64,000 nt of DNA. Source: an uncultured Bacteroides sp. GTDB lineage: Bacteria > Bacteroidota > Bacteroidia > Bacteroidales > Bacteroidaceae. The notes beneath the pieces were generated by a model. That model ran no database searches and was not told where the DNA came from. It saw nothing but the letters and a program-made list of their open reading frames with translations. The position numbers and the translations under genes were made by a program. Positions 18,901-27,690 of this stretch are shown here, one piece after another (position 1 is the first letter of the stretch; every line of letters begins with the position of its first letter). Location: NCBI GenBank assembly GCA_900555635.1, contig USLU01000019.1, forward strand, positions 1 to 64,000, written 5' to 3'.

Positions 18901-20073
18901 CTAAATCTCCGGTAACGTTTTTCCTAATACCTTATCAATGACCAGCGCAATGGCCCCGTCGCCCGTCACGTTGCAGGCCGTGCCGAAGCTATCCATTGCA
19001 ATGTAAAGCGCTATCATCAACGCTTGTGCCGATTCATCAAATCCCAGCATGGATTGCAGAATGCCCAATGCAGCCATGATAGCACCACCCGGTACTCCCG
19101 GAGCGGCCACCATCGTAATGCCTAACATAAAGATAAAGCCCGCAAATAACGAGAAGTCGTGTGGCATGCCTTGCATAATCATCAATGCCAATGCACATGC
19201 CACAATCTTTAATGTACTTCCCGACAAATGAATGGTTGCACAAAGCGGAATAACAAAACCTGCTATATCGGCAGAAACTCCATTCTTCTTAGTCTGTTCC
19301 AGTGTTACAGGGATAGTCGCTGCTGAAGACTGCGTGCCCAACGCCGTGAAGTAAGCAGGAAGCATCCTGCCTAAAAGCTTGAAAGGATTTTTGTGCACAA
19401 ACAATGCCGCGATGCTATATTGAAACACCAACAGAAAAATATGAAGCAGGAAGATAATTCCAATAATCTTGATAAATACCATCAATATACCGAACACTTG
19501 ACCGGAATGTGTCATGTTGAGAAAAATGCCGAAAATATAGATCGGAAGCAAAGGAAGTATCACGGCACTAATCATGCGGACAATAATCTCTTGAAAATCG
19601 CGTGCAACATTTTTTAGCGAATCACTTTTAAGATATGCCAGTCCAAGCCCTAAAGTGAAGGCAAGTACCAATGCGGTCATCACATTCATTAAAGAAGGGA
19701 TGGCTACTGAAAAATAGGGCAAGATGCCTTGCGCCTCACTTACTTGTTCGAGAGGAGCTCCGGGCGTGATGAGTGAAGGAAACACCGCCATACCTGTGAA
19801 ATATGATAAAAATCCGGAAAAGAGCGTTGCACCGTATGCTATAAGCGCTGTAACCAAAAGCATTTTTCCTGCACCTTTACCTATGTCAGCAATGGCAATC
19901 GTTACTAATCCCAGGATAATAAGCGGAATGGAAAAATTCAGGAATTCACTGAAAATGCCGTTAAAGGTTACAAACAAACGCACTAGTGGTGCAGGGAGAA
20001 AATTTCCGAATAGAATACCCAGGATAATGGCGATAATAATACGTGGTAATAAACCGATATGGATCTTTTTCAT
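18901..20073 (-). CDS. Dicarboxylate/amino acid:cation symporter (DAACS family)
   Basis: 390 residues of an inner-membrane glutamate/serine/C4-dicarboxylate symporter. Family features are a TQSSAATIPVTLEQTKKNGV serine-rich re-entrant loop, the VIPLCATIHLSGST helix, and MDSFGTACNVTGDGAIALVIDK, which corresponds to the substrate-binding NxxxD region. About eight membrane segments are apparent. The start at 20073 (MKKIHIGLLPRI) is preferred; further in-frame ATGs up to 20166 lie upstream of a -7 element and would add a polar, non-conserved stretch. The substrate is not determinable. It is divergent from gnd. Confidence 0.85.
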   Translation of the reverse strand: MKKIHIGLLPRIIIAIILGILFGNFLPAPLVRLFVTFNGIFSEFLNFSIPLIILGLVTIAIADIGKGAGKMLLVTALIAYGATLFSGFLSYFTGMAVFPSLITPGAPLEQVSEAQGILPYFSVAIPSLMNVMTALVLAFTLGLGLAYLKSDSLKNVARDFQEIIVRMISAVILPLLPIYIFGIFLNMTHSGQVFGILMVFIKIIGIIFLLHIFLLVFQYSIAALFVHKNPFKLLGRMLPAYFTALGTQSSAATIPVTLEQTKKNGVSADIAGFVIPLCATIHLSGSTLKIVACALALMIMQGMPHDFSLFAGFIFMLGITMVAAPGVPGGAIMAALGILQSMLGFDESAQALMIALYIAMDSFGTACNVTGDGAIALVIDKVLGKTLPEI

Positions 20074-20115
20074 AAGCTTTAAGATTACACTTTTGTGTGA
20101 TTGATCTATCGATTG

Positions 20116-20123
20116 CAAAAGTA
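20116..20123 (-). promoter_or_regulatory. -7 element of the symporter gene
   Basis: Minus-strand TACTTTTG matches TAnnTTTG. It lies 43-50 bases before the chosen ATG and supports that start over longer alternatives. No clear -33 box at standard spacing. Confidence 0.5.
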
Positions 20124-20200
20124 ATATTTTATTTTCGAAATTCATACGAACAAATGCCATGAGCATTTTGTTTCATAACAAAGACAAAATTTACAAGTAT

Positions 20201-21676
20201 ATGGAGAATTTAAATAAAACAGACATTGGACTTATCGGATTGGCTGTGATGGGAGAGAACCTAGCACTCAATATGGCAGATAAAGGATGGAATGTTTCGG
20301 TGTACAATCGTACCGTACCAGGAGTGGAAGAAGGAGTAGTGGAACGTTTCATGAACGGGCGTGCCAAAGGAAAGAGTATTGAAGGCTTTACGGACATAGC
20401 CGACTTCGTGGTTTCTATTGCTACTCCTCGTAAAATAATGATGATGGTTCGTGCCGGTAATGCGGTAGACGAATTGATGGAACAGTTGTTTCCCCTTTTA
20501 TCAGAAGGCGATATTTTAATAGATGGTGGTAACTCGAATTACGAAGATACCAACCGTAGGGTTGTACTTGCCGAGAAGAAAGGTTTCCGTTTCGTAGGTG
20601 CCGGTGTTTCCGGAGGAGAAGAGGGAGCGTTGAACGGTGCTTCCATTATGCCGGGTGGTTCGGAAAGTGCTTGGGAAGAAGTAAAACCTATTTTGCAAAG
20701 TATTGCGGCAAAAGCTTCCGACGGTACTCCGTGCTGCCAATGGGTAGGACCGGCTGGTTCAGGACATTTTGTTAAGATGATTCATAATGGCATTGAGTAT
20801 GGCGATATGCAGTTGATTGCTGAGGCTTACTGGGTAATGAAAAAGTTGCTCGATTTGAATAATGAACAAATGGCTCAGGTGTTTTCCTATTGGAACGAAG
20901 GCAAATTGCGCAGTTATCTGATTGAGATAACTGCCAATATTTTACGTCATAAAGACAAAACCGGAGAATACTTGATAGATAAAATACTTGATACGGCCGG
21001 GCAGAAAGGTACCGGCAAATGGTCGGTTATCAATGCAATGGAACTGGGTATGCCGTTGGGCCTGATTGCTACAGCGGTATTCGAACGTAGCCTATCGGCA
21101 CAAAAGAGTTTGCGTGAAACTGCTTCCAAGCAATTTGTAAGCCATCATTCACAGGTAGTATATAACAAACCGGAAATGGTGAAAGATATCTATTCTGCAT
21201 TATACGCCTCCAAACTAGTATCTTATGCACAAGGCTTTGCTGTATTGCAGCGAGCTTCCGAAGCCTTTGGCTGGAATCTTGATCTGGCTTCCATTGCTCG
21301 TATGTGGCGGGGAGGTTGTATCATTCGCAGTATATTCCTGAATGATATTGCAGCCGCATTTGAGGCTAAAGAGAAACCGAAACATCTCTTATTGGCGCCA
21401 TACTTCAAAGGGGAGATGCAGCAATTACTTGTCGGTTGGAAGCAATTGGTGGCACAAGCCATGAAAGAAGAGCTTCCGGTACCGGCTTTCTCCTCTGCAC
21501 TGAACTATTTCTATTCGCTCATGTCGGCAAAGTTGCCTGCAAATATGATTCAGGCGCAACGTGATTATTTCGGTGCACATACTTTTGAAAGAGTGGATGA
21601 ACTTCGCGGACAATTCTTCCATGAGAACTGGACAGGACACGGAGGCGATACAAAATCGGGAAGCTACAATGTTTGA
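20201..21676 (+). CDS. gnd: 6-phosphogluconate dehydrogenase, decarboxylating
   Basis: 491 residues. Oxidatively decarboxylates 6-phosphogluconate to ribulose 5-phosphate, making NADPH. The cofactor-binding motif is IGLAVMGENLALNMADKGW; VSIATPRK, GDILIDGGNSNYEDTNRR and VSGGEEGALNGASIMPGG follow. GSGHFVKMIHNGIEYGDMQ contains the catalytic Lys, and the C-terminal QRDYFGAHTFER contacts substrate. The ATG at 20201 (MENLNKTD) is chosen; an in-frame ATG at 20159 would add 14 residues without family similarity. It is the first gene of gnd-zwf-pgl, which together encode the whole oxidative pentose phosphate branch. Confidence 0.95.
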   Translation: MENLNKTDIGLIGLAVMGENLALNMADKGWNVSVYNRTVPGVEEGVVERFMNGRAKGKSIEGFTDIADFVVSIATPRKIMMMVRAGNAVDELMEQLFPLLSEGDILIDGGNSNYEDTNRRVVLAEKKGFRFVGAGVSGGEEGALNGASIMPGGSESAWEEVKPILQSIAAKASDGTPCCQWVGPAGSGHFVKMIHNGIEYGDMQLIAEAYWVMKKLLDLNNEQMAQVFSYWNEGKLRSYLIEITANILRHKDKTGEYLIDKILDTAGQKGTGKWSVINAMELGMPLGLIATAVFERSLSAQKSLRETASKQFVSHHSQVVYNKPEMVKDIYSALYASKLVSYAQGFAVLQRASEAFGWNLDLASIARMWRGGCIIRSIFLNDIAAAFEAKEKPKHLLLAPYFKGEMQQLLVGWKQLVAQAMKEELPVPAFSSALNYFYSLMSAKLPANMIQAQRDYFGAHTFERVDELRGQFFHENWTGHGGDTKSGSYNV

Positions 21677-21707
21677 TTAAGGCAACAGAACAAATAAAAA
21701 CAGGGCT

Positions 21708-23204
21708 ATGAGTAAATTTGTAATGATAATTTTTGGTGCATCGGGCGATTTGACTAAACGCAAATTGATGCCGGCACTGTATACTCTCTATAACGACGGA
21801 CGCTTGCCGGAAGGATTTTCTATCTTGGGAATAGGGCGTACCGATTATGCGGATAGTCATTATCAAGAGTATATTTATAATGAGTTAGTTAAATATGTAG
21901 CATCTAAGGAACAGGTAGAAGAGAAGATGAAGAGCTTTTGTAGCCATTTGTCTTATCTTACTTTAGATCCGGCTGAAGCTGAGGGATATACCCTGCTTGA
22001 TAAACGTTTGCAAGAACTGACTGGTGAAAGCAAACCGGATAACTTGTTGTTTTATCTTGCCACTCCTCCTTCTTTGTACGGAGTTATTCCACTTCATCTG
22101 AAAGCTGCCCATCTGAATCGTCCCCAATCACGTATTGTTGTGGAGAAGCCGTTTGGATATGACCTGGAATCTGCAAAGAAACTTAATAAGATTTATGCTT
22201 CCGTCTTCAAGGAACATCAGATTTACCGTATCGATCATTTCCTGGGCAAAGAAACAGCACAAAATATTTTGGCTTTTCGTTTTGCTAATGGCATATTCGA
22301 ACCCTTGTGGAACCGCAACTATATAGATTATGTAGAAATTACTGCGGTTGAGAACTTGGGCATTGAGCAGAGAGGTGGTTTCTACGATGGTACCGGCGCA
22401 CTCCGTGATATGGTTCAGAATCACTTGATACAGCTTGTTGCTCTTACCGCGCTGGAACCTCCTGCTATTTTCAATGCAGATAATTTCCGTAATGAAGTGG
22501 TAAAGGTATATGAGTCGCTTGCACCGTTGACCCAAGAAGACTTGGAGGAGCATATTGTTCGTGGACAATATACTGCTTCGGACAAGAAACCGGGTTACAG
22601 GGAAGAGAAGAATATACCATCTGATTCCCGCACAGAGACTTACATTGCCATGAAAATAGGCATCAATAACTGGCGGTGGAACGGTGTTCCTTTCTACATC
22701 CGTACAGGAAAGCAGATGCCGACCAAGGTTACGGAGATCGTTGTTCATTTTCGTGAGACCCCGCATCAAATGTTCCGTTGCGAAGGAGGGCATTGTCCGC
22801 GTGCCAATAAACTTATACTTCGGTTACAGCCCAATGAAGGTATTGTCCTGAAGTTCGGAATGAAAGTGCCGGGACCGGGATTTGATGTAAAGCAAGTAAT
22901 GATGGACTTCAGTTATGATAAATTGGGAGGTTTGCCTACCGGCGACGCTTATGCCCGCTTGATTGAAGATTGCATTCAAGGAGATCCTACCCTTTTTACC
23001 CGTAGTGATGCTGTTGAAGCTTCCTGGCGTTTCTTTGATCCGGTACTGAAATACTGGAAAGAACACCCGGATGCTCCGTTATACGGTTATCCTGTAGGTA
23101 CATGGGGCCCCTTAGAAAGTGAAGCTATGATGCATGAACATGGCGCTGACTGGACTAATCCATGCAAAAATTTGACAAACACTGATGAATATTGTGAGTT
23201 ATGA
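21708..23204 (+). CDS. zwf: Glucose-6-phosphate 1-dehydrogenase
   Basis: 498 residues. Oxidises glucose 6-phosphate to 6-phosphogluconolactone. The N-terminal dinucleotide site is IFGASGDLTKRKLMPALY. RIVVEKPFGYDLESAKKLN and the signature RIDHFLGKETAQNILAFRF (catalytic His) follow, with YIRTGKQMPTKVTEI later. It starts 31 bases after gnd and overlaps pgl by 4 bases (ATGA), implying translational coupling. Confidence 0.96.
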   Translation: MSKFVMIIFGASGDLTKRKLMPALYTLYNDGRLPEGFSILGIGRTDYADSHYQEYIYNELVKYVASKEQVEEKMKSFCSHLSYLTLDPAEAEGYTLLDKRLQELTGESKPDNLLFYLATPPSLYGVIPLHLKAAHLNRPQSRIVVEKPFGYDLESAKKLNKIYASVFKEHQIYRIDHFLGKETAQNILAFRFANGIFEPLWNRNYIDYVEITAVENLGIEQRGGFYDGTGALRDMVQNHLIQLVALTALEPPAIFNADNFRNEVVKVYESLAPLTQEDLEEHIVRGQYTASDKKPGYREEKNIPSDSRTETYIAMKIGINNWRWNGVPFYIRTGKQMPTKVTEIVVHFRETPHQMFRCEGGHCPRANKLILRLQPNEGIVLKFGMKVPGPGFDVKQVMMDFSYDKLGGLPTGDAYARLIEDCIQGDPTLFTRSDAVEASWRFFDPVLKYWKEHPDAPLYGYPVGTWGPLESEAMMHEHGADWTNPCKNLTNTDEYCEL

Positions 23205-23917
23205 AAAGTTATGTTTACAGTACTGCTACAGAAACGGCACATGCACTAATTAAGCATCTTATTGCAATGATGGGGCGTGAGCCGAAAAAGATTTTCTATT
23301 TTGCGTTTAGTGGTGGAACTACTCCTTCACTAATGTTTGATATTTGGGCGCATGAATATAAAAAGATAACGCCTTGGCAACGAATGCGCATCTATTGGGT
23401 AGATGAACGATGTGTTCCCCCCGACGATTCGGATAGTAATTATGGTACCATGCGTCGGCTGTTACTAGATGAAGTAGGGATGCCTGACGAATATATTTAT
23501 CCTATTTTTGGAAACTATCCACCGGAAAGTGAAGCAAAACGTTATTCTGCGTTGGTAAACCGTACCGTACCTCTTTGGCGAGGCTTTCCTACCTTTGACG
23601 CTATTTTGCTCGGTGCGGGAGATGATGGACATACTTCTTCCATCTTTCCGGGGCAAGAATATCTGTTATCTTCTTTTCAACCTTATGAAGTGAGTACGAA
23701 TCCTTATAATGGGCAGCTGCGTATTGCCATGACAGGTTGTCTTTTGTTTGCTGCTAAAAGACTGATATTTTTTATTACAGGAAAAAGTAAAGCGGAAGTC
23801 ATTCACGACATTCTCAATTCGGGTGATACAGGACCAGCGGCTTATGTAGCACACCATGCTGAGAATGTCGAGCTGTATATGGATGTTCTGGCTGAGCAGA
23901 AAGAGGGAGCTATTTAG
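23201..23917 (+). CDS. pgl: 6-phosphogluconolactonase
   Basis: 238 residues of the DevB/SOL family. Hydrolyses 6-phosphogluconolactone to 6-phosphogluconate, joining the zwf and gnd steps. Motifs are FAFSGGTTPSLMFD (phosphate binding), IYWVDERCVPPDDSDSNYG, and DAILLGAGDDGHTSSIFPG, which carries the catalytic His region. The start codon overlaps the zwf stop. Its 3' end overlaps the convergent gene on the minus strand by 8 bases. Confidence 0.95.
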   Translation: MKSYVYSTATETAHALIKHLIAMMGREPKKIFYFAFSGGTTPSLMFDIWAHEYKKITPWQRMRIYWVDERCVPPDDSDSNYGTMRRLLLDEVGMPDEYIYPIFGNYPPESEAKRYSALVNRTVPLWRGFPTFDAILLGAGDDGHTSSIFPGQEYLLSSFQPYEVSTNPYNGQLRIAMTGCLLFAAKRLIFFITGKSKAEVIHDILNSGDTGPAAYVAHHAENVELYMDVLAEQKEGAI

Positions 23918-24971
23918 ATGTTCCGCTTTCTAAAATGCTTACGATGGAAAATAAGGTAAAACAAATGCCTCCCAAACCTGCAAGTACGCGTGCCGGTACG
24001 AAATAAACATCCTGTAAAGTGGCCATCTCGAACAAGAAGGAAGAAAGAAATAAACATATCAGCGCAGTGAAAACCGGAATAAGCGGTATTCGGCTGGCTA
24101 GTACAAAGGTGTTTCGCCAAATGGCTGCGAGCAGGATTACTTTACTGGAAATACTATAACATACTAATCCCAGACCTATCATGATATATCCTGTAGATGA
24201 TAGGGCGGGATTACTGTTTGTTAAGATCAAAAGTCCCCACACTATGCTGATAGTGCCCATTATCAAGACTAGGGCAGGCCACAATTTCCTTTCGGCTTTC
24301 ATGTAGTTGTTGCGTATCTGCCGACCGATAGTTGCAACCAATGCCACCAAACTGCTACAAATACAGGCAAGTCCCGCCATAACATGTCCTGCTACAAAAT
24401 AAGCATTGTGCTTGTCACTCTGAGACAATAACCAGAAAGTCCATATCCATGCAGTTAATGCGATAATGGTTGCGATTGCTATCAGGATAGTTCCTTGCGT
24501 TGCAGTGAAAGCTTTGTCCGGCATGGCATGGTCATTCCTTTTGGAGTTAGCGGGGATGAGGGTAAAGCGCGTAGATGCAGTTGCTGTAGTGGCTAAACAA
24601 AAGGTGGTGCCTACGCAAGCCGTGATAAAACCTACGCCGCAAATAACATGACCGGCTACGAAATGGCTGGCATCCGTAGCGCTACTCATATACTCCCAAC
24701 CGGCAATGAAGGTTAGTATTGCAGCCAGATAACCAATAATCGGCAAGGCATATTTGGCAATCGGATTGTATGTTTGGATAATTTGCCTGATGATTGTTGC
24801 TGCTGTAGTAAATAGGGCAATACAGATCATCCCTAAAGAAAATACTACCGGACCGGCAACAAACTTAGCTGAGTCCGTTCCTTCATGGAGTATAAAGGCT
24901 CCGTAGCCAAAGCAAAACAGGGCCATCAACAAGGGTATGGCCCGGAAAAGAACACTGATACCGTAATTCAT
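23910..24971 (-). CDS. Ten-helix membrane protein with an internal FVAGHV repeat (DUF2776/YhiM-like)
   Basis: 353 residues, nearly all hydrophobic, with about ten membrane segments. A hairpin unit recurs five times: KFVAGPVVFSLGMIC (residue 36), HFVAGHVICGVGFIT (103), YFVAGHVMAGLACIC (191), a degenerate GYIMIGLGLVC (261) and YFVPARVLAGLGGIC (323). The overall type agrees with the DUF2776 (E. coli YhiM-like) inner-membrane family, recalled rather than tested. No transport or enzymatic motif is evident and the function is unknown. It is convergent with pgl and on the same strand as pdxH, 94 bases downstream of it. Confidence 0.6.
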   Translation of the reverse strand: MNYGISVLFRAIPLLMALFCFGYGAFILHEGTDSAKFVAGPVVFSLGMICIALFTTAATIIRQIIQTYNPIAKYALPIIGYLAAILTFIAGWEYMSSATDASHFVAGHVICGVGFITACVGTTFCLATTATASTRFTLIPANSKRNDHAMPDKAFTATQGTILIAIATIIALTAWIWTFWLLSQSDKHNAYFVAGHVMAGLACICSSLVALVATIGRQIRNNYMKAERKLWPALVLIMGTISIVWGLLILTNSNPALSSTGYIMIGLGLVCYSISSKVILLAAIWRNTFVLASRIPLIPVFTALICLFLSSFLFEMATLQDVYFVPARVLAGLGGICFTLFSIVSILESGTSK

Positions 24972-25065
24972 AATTGTTGTTTTTAGAGTTTCCTCTTTAA
25001 CAGCATTTTTTGTGGTTTGTTTTCCCTTTTAATATTTATTTGTGGCTGATAACAATCAGGCTTTA

Positions 25066-25710
25066 TCAGGGGGCCAGTCTTTCTTTTTTCCAGTTACCAT
25101 CTTTTTCAAGAGTATATTGAAAGCGGTCGTGAAGCCGGCTCTCTCTTCCTTGCCAAAACTCAAAACGGGTAGGGGCGACTGCAAATCCTCCCCAATTATC
25201 AGGACGTTTGATGGTTTGCCCTGCCCACCTAGCTGCTTCAAAAGCAAAGGCACGCATAATCTCCATGCGGCTTCGGATAACATGGCTTTGTGGTGAAATT
25301 ATGGCTCCGATCTTACTTTTATAAGGTCTGCTTGCAAAGTAGGCATCGGACTCTTCCGGAGAACATTTTACAGCCTTTCCTTCAATATGTATCTGTCTTT
25401 CCAGCTTATGCCATACGAAAGATAGAGAAATGTAGGGATTGCCTGCTAGTTGTTGACCTTTTCGGCTCTCATAATTCGTAAAGAAGATAAATTTGCCATT
25501 TTCAAGTCCTTTCAGCAGTACCGTCCGTGTAGAGGGATGACCGTCTGCCGAAACGGTGGCTATAATCATAGCGGTTGGCTCCTCCTCACCGCTATGCAGT
25601 GCATCATCCAGCCAATGTTGAAATTGCTCGAAAGGATCACTACTTAGGTTCTCCTTAGTCAGTTTATTTTTCTTATATTCTCTTCTTATATCAGATAATT
25701 GGCTTTCCAT
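25066..25710 (-). CDS. pdxH: Pyridoxamine/pyridoxine 5'-phosphate oxidase
   Basis: 214 residues, the normal length. An FMN enzyme that oxidises pyridoxamine or pyridoxine 5'-phosphate to pyridoxal 5'-phosphate. It begins SDIRREYKKNKL, as in the family. FMN-contact segments are PSTRTVLLKGLENGKFIFFTN and SRKGQQL, then LERQIHIEGKA. The C-terminal signature RPDNWGGFAVAPTRFEFWQG with SRLHDRFQYT is clear. The gene starts 12 bases from the relic of a SRAP gene. Confidence 0.96.
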   Translation of the reverse strand: MESQLSDIRREYKKNKLTKENLSSDPFEQFQHWLDDALHSGEEEPTAMIIATVSADGHPSTRTVLLKGLENGKFIFFTNYESRKGQQLAGNPYISLSFVWHKLERQIHIEGKAVKCSPEESDAYFASRPYKSKIGAIISPQSHVIRSRMEIMRAFAFEAARWAGQTIKRPDNWGGFAVAPTRFEFWQGRESRLHDRFQYTLEKDGNWKKERLAP

Positions 25711-25722
25711 ATAGTGTAGATT

Positions 25723-25789
25723 TTATGGGCGTTCAAGTATCGTTTTATCAATAGATGCTTTCTTTATGAAATCATTTATGGAAACACAT
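25723..25789 (-). pseudogene. Relic of a SRAP (YedK/HMCES-like) gene: start and end only
   Basis: On the minus strand an ATG at 25789 begins MCFHK, matching the MCFHN start of the SRAP gene at 33730, then stops. The bases to 25723 read in frame as DFIKKASIDKTILERP then stop. This aligns with the last residues of the 33.0-33.7 kb copy (NDFREKAPTDETILERE). Only the two ends survive; roughly 200 codons are deleted. It lies directly after the umuC relic in the order of the intact cassette. Confidence 0.7.
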
Positions 25790-25791
25790 AC

Positions 25792-26009
25792 TTATTTGCA
25801 ATTAATAGTTATTATTTCATTGATATCAGTAGTATAACGTTGGGAGAGCTGTTCTTGTTTAAGTTTCCACTCTCTGCCATTCCCTTGTACGGCTAATTTT
25901 ACATTACTGATATATATACTTTCGCACCCATGAACCGGATAATTGGGTGAAATCATACGCAGTCTTTATCCCTTGCTTTTCCTCTGTATCAATGATGCAG
26001 ACACGATGA
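25792..26009 (-). pseudogene. Relic of a umuC (Y-family polymerase) gene with internal deletions
   Basis: Three blocks align in order with the intact umuC at 33732-34982. (1) The bases ending at a TAA at 25792-25794 encode VKLAVQGNGREWKLKQEQ and on to DINEIITINCK, nearly identical to the intact C-terminus. (2) About 25927-25982 matches the region near 34353-34412 (ACCCATGAACCGG against ACCCATGAGCCGG). (3) About 25983-26009 matches the region near 34490-34520 (TATCAATGATGCAGA against TGTCAATGATGCAGA). The catalytic N-terminus is absent. With the SRAP relic this fills most of the 302-base gap between pdxH and the next gene. Confidence 0.75.
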
Positions 26010-26012
26010 TAG

Positions 26013-26543
26013 TCAGAATCCATAAGCGCAATGAATTCCTATCATGAAATGCGAGTCATGTTTACTCCATGAATAATCTAAAGCAGGTCCTAGGTGAAAA
26101 TGTTCCAAATGGATTAAATCGTAGCCTAGTTCAAAATGGGTAGAAAATTGGGCTTTACTCTTATGCTCGTGGCCGGCTTCATGGTCAGCTTCATGATTAT
26201 GCTTGAGGAATGTGATGCCAGGCATAACAGCAATATTTAGTCGGTCTAATATTTGATATTTCCCTCCTACACTGATGGTCCAATGGGAACCGTGTGAGTT
26301 TACTTGCTCCAAACTACCACCTAGAGCCCAGGGACTATGAGCACCAAGAGTACGGAAATAATGTGCATGTATTCCGAATCCCCAGTTATGATGTGAAGGA
26401 GAGTAGGTTGCTCCGGGGCTGATGCCTATTTCATTTCGGGCATGGTGATGCTCTTGTGCAACTATGTAGATAGGTAGTATTAAAAATATCAGAAAGAATT
26501 TGATTCTTATGGACGAGAAAAGATATCTATAACTGAAATACAT
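26013..26543 (-). CDS. Histidine-rich exported protein, possibly a small outer-membrane barrel
   Basis: 176 residues; not recognised. A hydrophobic N-terminal segment (FFLIFLILPIYIVAQ) is a probable signal peptide, cleaved near EHHHARNEIG. Histidines are frequent throughout (EHHHARN, PSHHNWG, LKHNHEADHEAGHEHK, HLEHFHLG), suggesting divalent-metal binding. Alternating strands (WTISVGGKYQILDRLNIAVMPG, FELGYDLI, FMIGIHCAYGF) with a final Phe suggest an outer-membrane beta-barrel. Its stop lies 3 bases from the umuC relic. The metal and barrel ideas are inferences from composition. Confidence 0.5.
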   Translation of the reverse strand: MYFSYRYLFSSIRIKFFLIFLILPIYIVAQEHHHARNEIGISPGATYSPSHHNWGFGIHAHYFRTLGAHSPWALGGSLEQVNSHGSHWTISVGGKYQILDRLNIAVMPGITFLKHNHEADHEAGHEHKSKAQFSTHFELGYDLIHLEHFHLGPALDYSWSKHDSHFMIGIHCAYGF

Positions 26544-26637
26544 CTTTTTATATAATTAGTGGTTAATACTATGATTATTGATAATATAACATTGATAAAG
26601 CTATTCTTGTTTAGCTCGGCTTTCGATTGCTTTTTAT

Positions 26638-26645
26638 TACCTTTG
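26638..26645 (+). promoter_or_regulatory. -7 element of the SPOUT methyltransferase gene
   Basis: TACCTTTG matches TAnnTTTG. Predicted start of transcription near 26652 leaves about 60 bases before the ATG at 26712 and excludes the in-frame ATG at 26559. Confidence 0.5.
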
Positions 26646-26711
26646 TGGGCGAATAGGGCTTTGAATGATGTAGTAAAAGTCATGTGTAACCCAAAATATA
26701 GAAGTAATAAT

Positions 26712-27515
26712 ATGCCTATAATCGAAATATCATCCCTTACCCATCCCGGAGTCGAGGTATTCAGTACTCTTACTGAGGCTCAGTTGCGCAATCGTCTTGA
26801 GCCCGAAAAGGGAATTTTCATTGCAGAAAGCCCTAAGGTTATCAAAGTGGCTTTGGATGCGGGCTATGAGCCTTTAGCCCTTTTGTGTGAGCAGAAACAC
26901 ATCACTGGTGATGCTGCTGATATTATTAAACGTTGTGGTGATATACCTGTCTATACGGGTGATAGAGAACTGCTTGCTATGCTAACCGGGTATGTCTTGA
27001 CACGTGGTGTGCTTTGCGCTATGCGTCTTCCTGTACCGAGAAGTATGGAAGAGGTATGTCAAAAAGCTCAGCGTATCGTGGTTATTGATGGAGTAGCAGA
27101 TACTACCAATATCGGTGCTATTTTCCGTTCGGCTGCTGCTCTCGGCATAGATGGTGTACTGCTGACGCGTAACTCTTGCAGTCCGTTGAATCGACGTGCA
27201 ATCAGGGTATCCATGGGATCGGTCTTTCTTGTACCATGGACATGGTTGGATGGGGCTCTCGGCGATTTGAACAAATGGGGCTTCCGTACAGTTGCCATGG
27301 CACTTACTGATAATTCTATCTCTATTGATAATCCTGTTTTAGCAAGCGAGCCCAAGTTGGCTATAGTGATGGGTACCGAAGGTGATGGACTTTCGGACAA
27401 AACGATTGCCGAAGCAGATTATGTAGTCCGTATTCCAATGTCGCACGGTGTTGATTCGCTCAATGTTGCTGCTGCGTCTGCGATAGCTTTTTGGCAGCTT
27501 CGTGCTAAAAAATAG
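26712..27515 (+). CDS. TrmH/SpoU-family RNA 2'-O-methyltransferase
   Basis: 267 residues. An N-terminal substrate-binding domain (LRNRLEPEKGIFIAESPKVI) precedes a SPOUT methyltransferase domain. All three motifs are visible: motif 1 DTTNIGAIFRSAAALGIDGVLL, motif 2 AIVMGTEGDGLSDK, and motif 3 VRIPMSHGVDSLNVAAASAIA, which forms the SAM-binding knot. It methylates ribose in an rRNA or tRNA; the position cannot be told from sequence alone. The start at 26712 (MPIIEISSL) fits the promoter and removes a hydrophobic, non-family extension. It ends before a very long hairpin. Confidence 0.88.
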   Translation: MPIIEISSLTHPGVEVFSTLTEAQLRNRLEPEKGIFIAESPKVIKVALDAGYEPLALLCEQKHITGDAADIIKRCGDIPVYTGDRELLAMLTGYVLTRGVLCAMRLPVPRSMEEVCQKAQRIVVIDGVADTTNIGAIFRSAAALGIDGVLLTRNSCSPLNRRAIRVSMGSVFLVPWTWLDGALGDLNKWGFRTVAMALTDNSISIDNPVLASEPKLAIVMGTEGDGLSDKTIAEADYVVRIPMSHGVDSLNVAAASAIAFWQLRAKK

Positions 27516-27595
27516 TATAATAAAGAAGTTGCTTTTTTTCTCTTAATTTTTTATGTAGGGAATATCAGGTTGTTCTAAGTTTTGTAAATAATCTT

Positions 27596-27664
27596 AAAGG
27601 TATTGGCACTCATTAATGCTGATAAATAGAAAATTTATCAGCATTAATGAGTGCCAATACCTTT
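27596..27664. terminator. Perfect 32-bp inverted repeat between convergent genes
   Basis: Left arm 27596-27627 starts AAAGGTATTGGCACTCATTA. The right arm 27633-27664 is its exact reverse complement and ends in CCTTTT. The loop is 5 nt (AGAAA). It sits between the convergent methyltransferase and lipoprotein genes, so a two-way terminator is likely. The perfect 32-bp stem is much longer than a usual terminator. Confidence 0.75.
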
Positions 27665-27690
27665 TGTGAAAACAGTTTTAATACGTTCTT

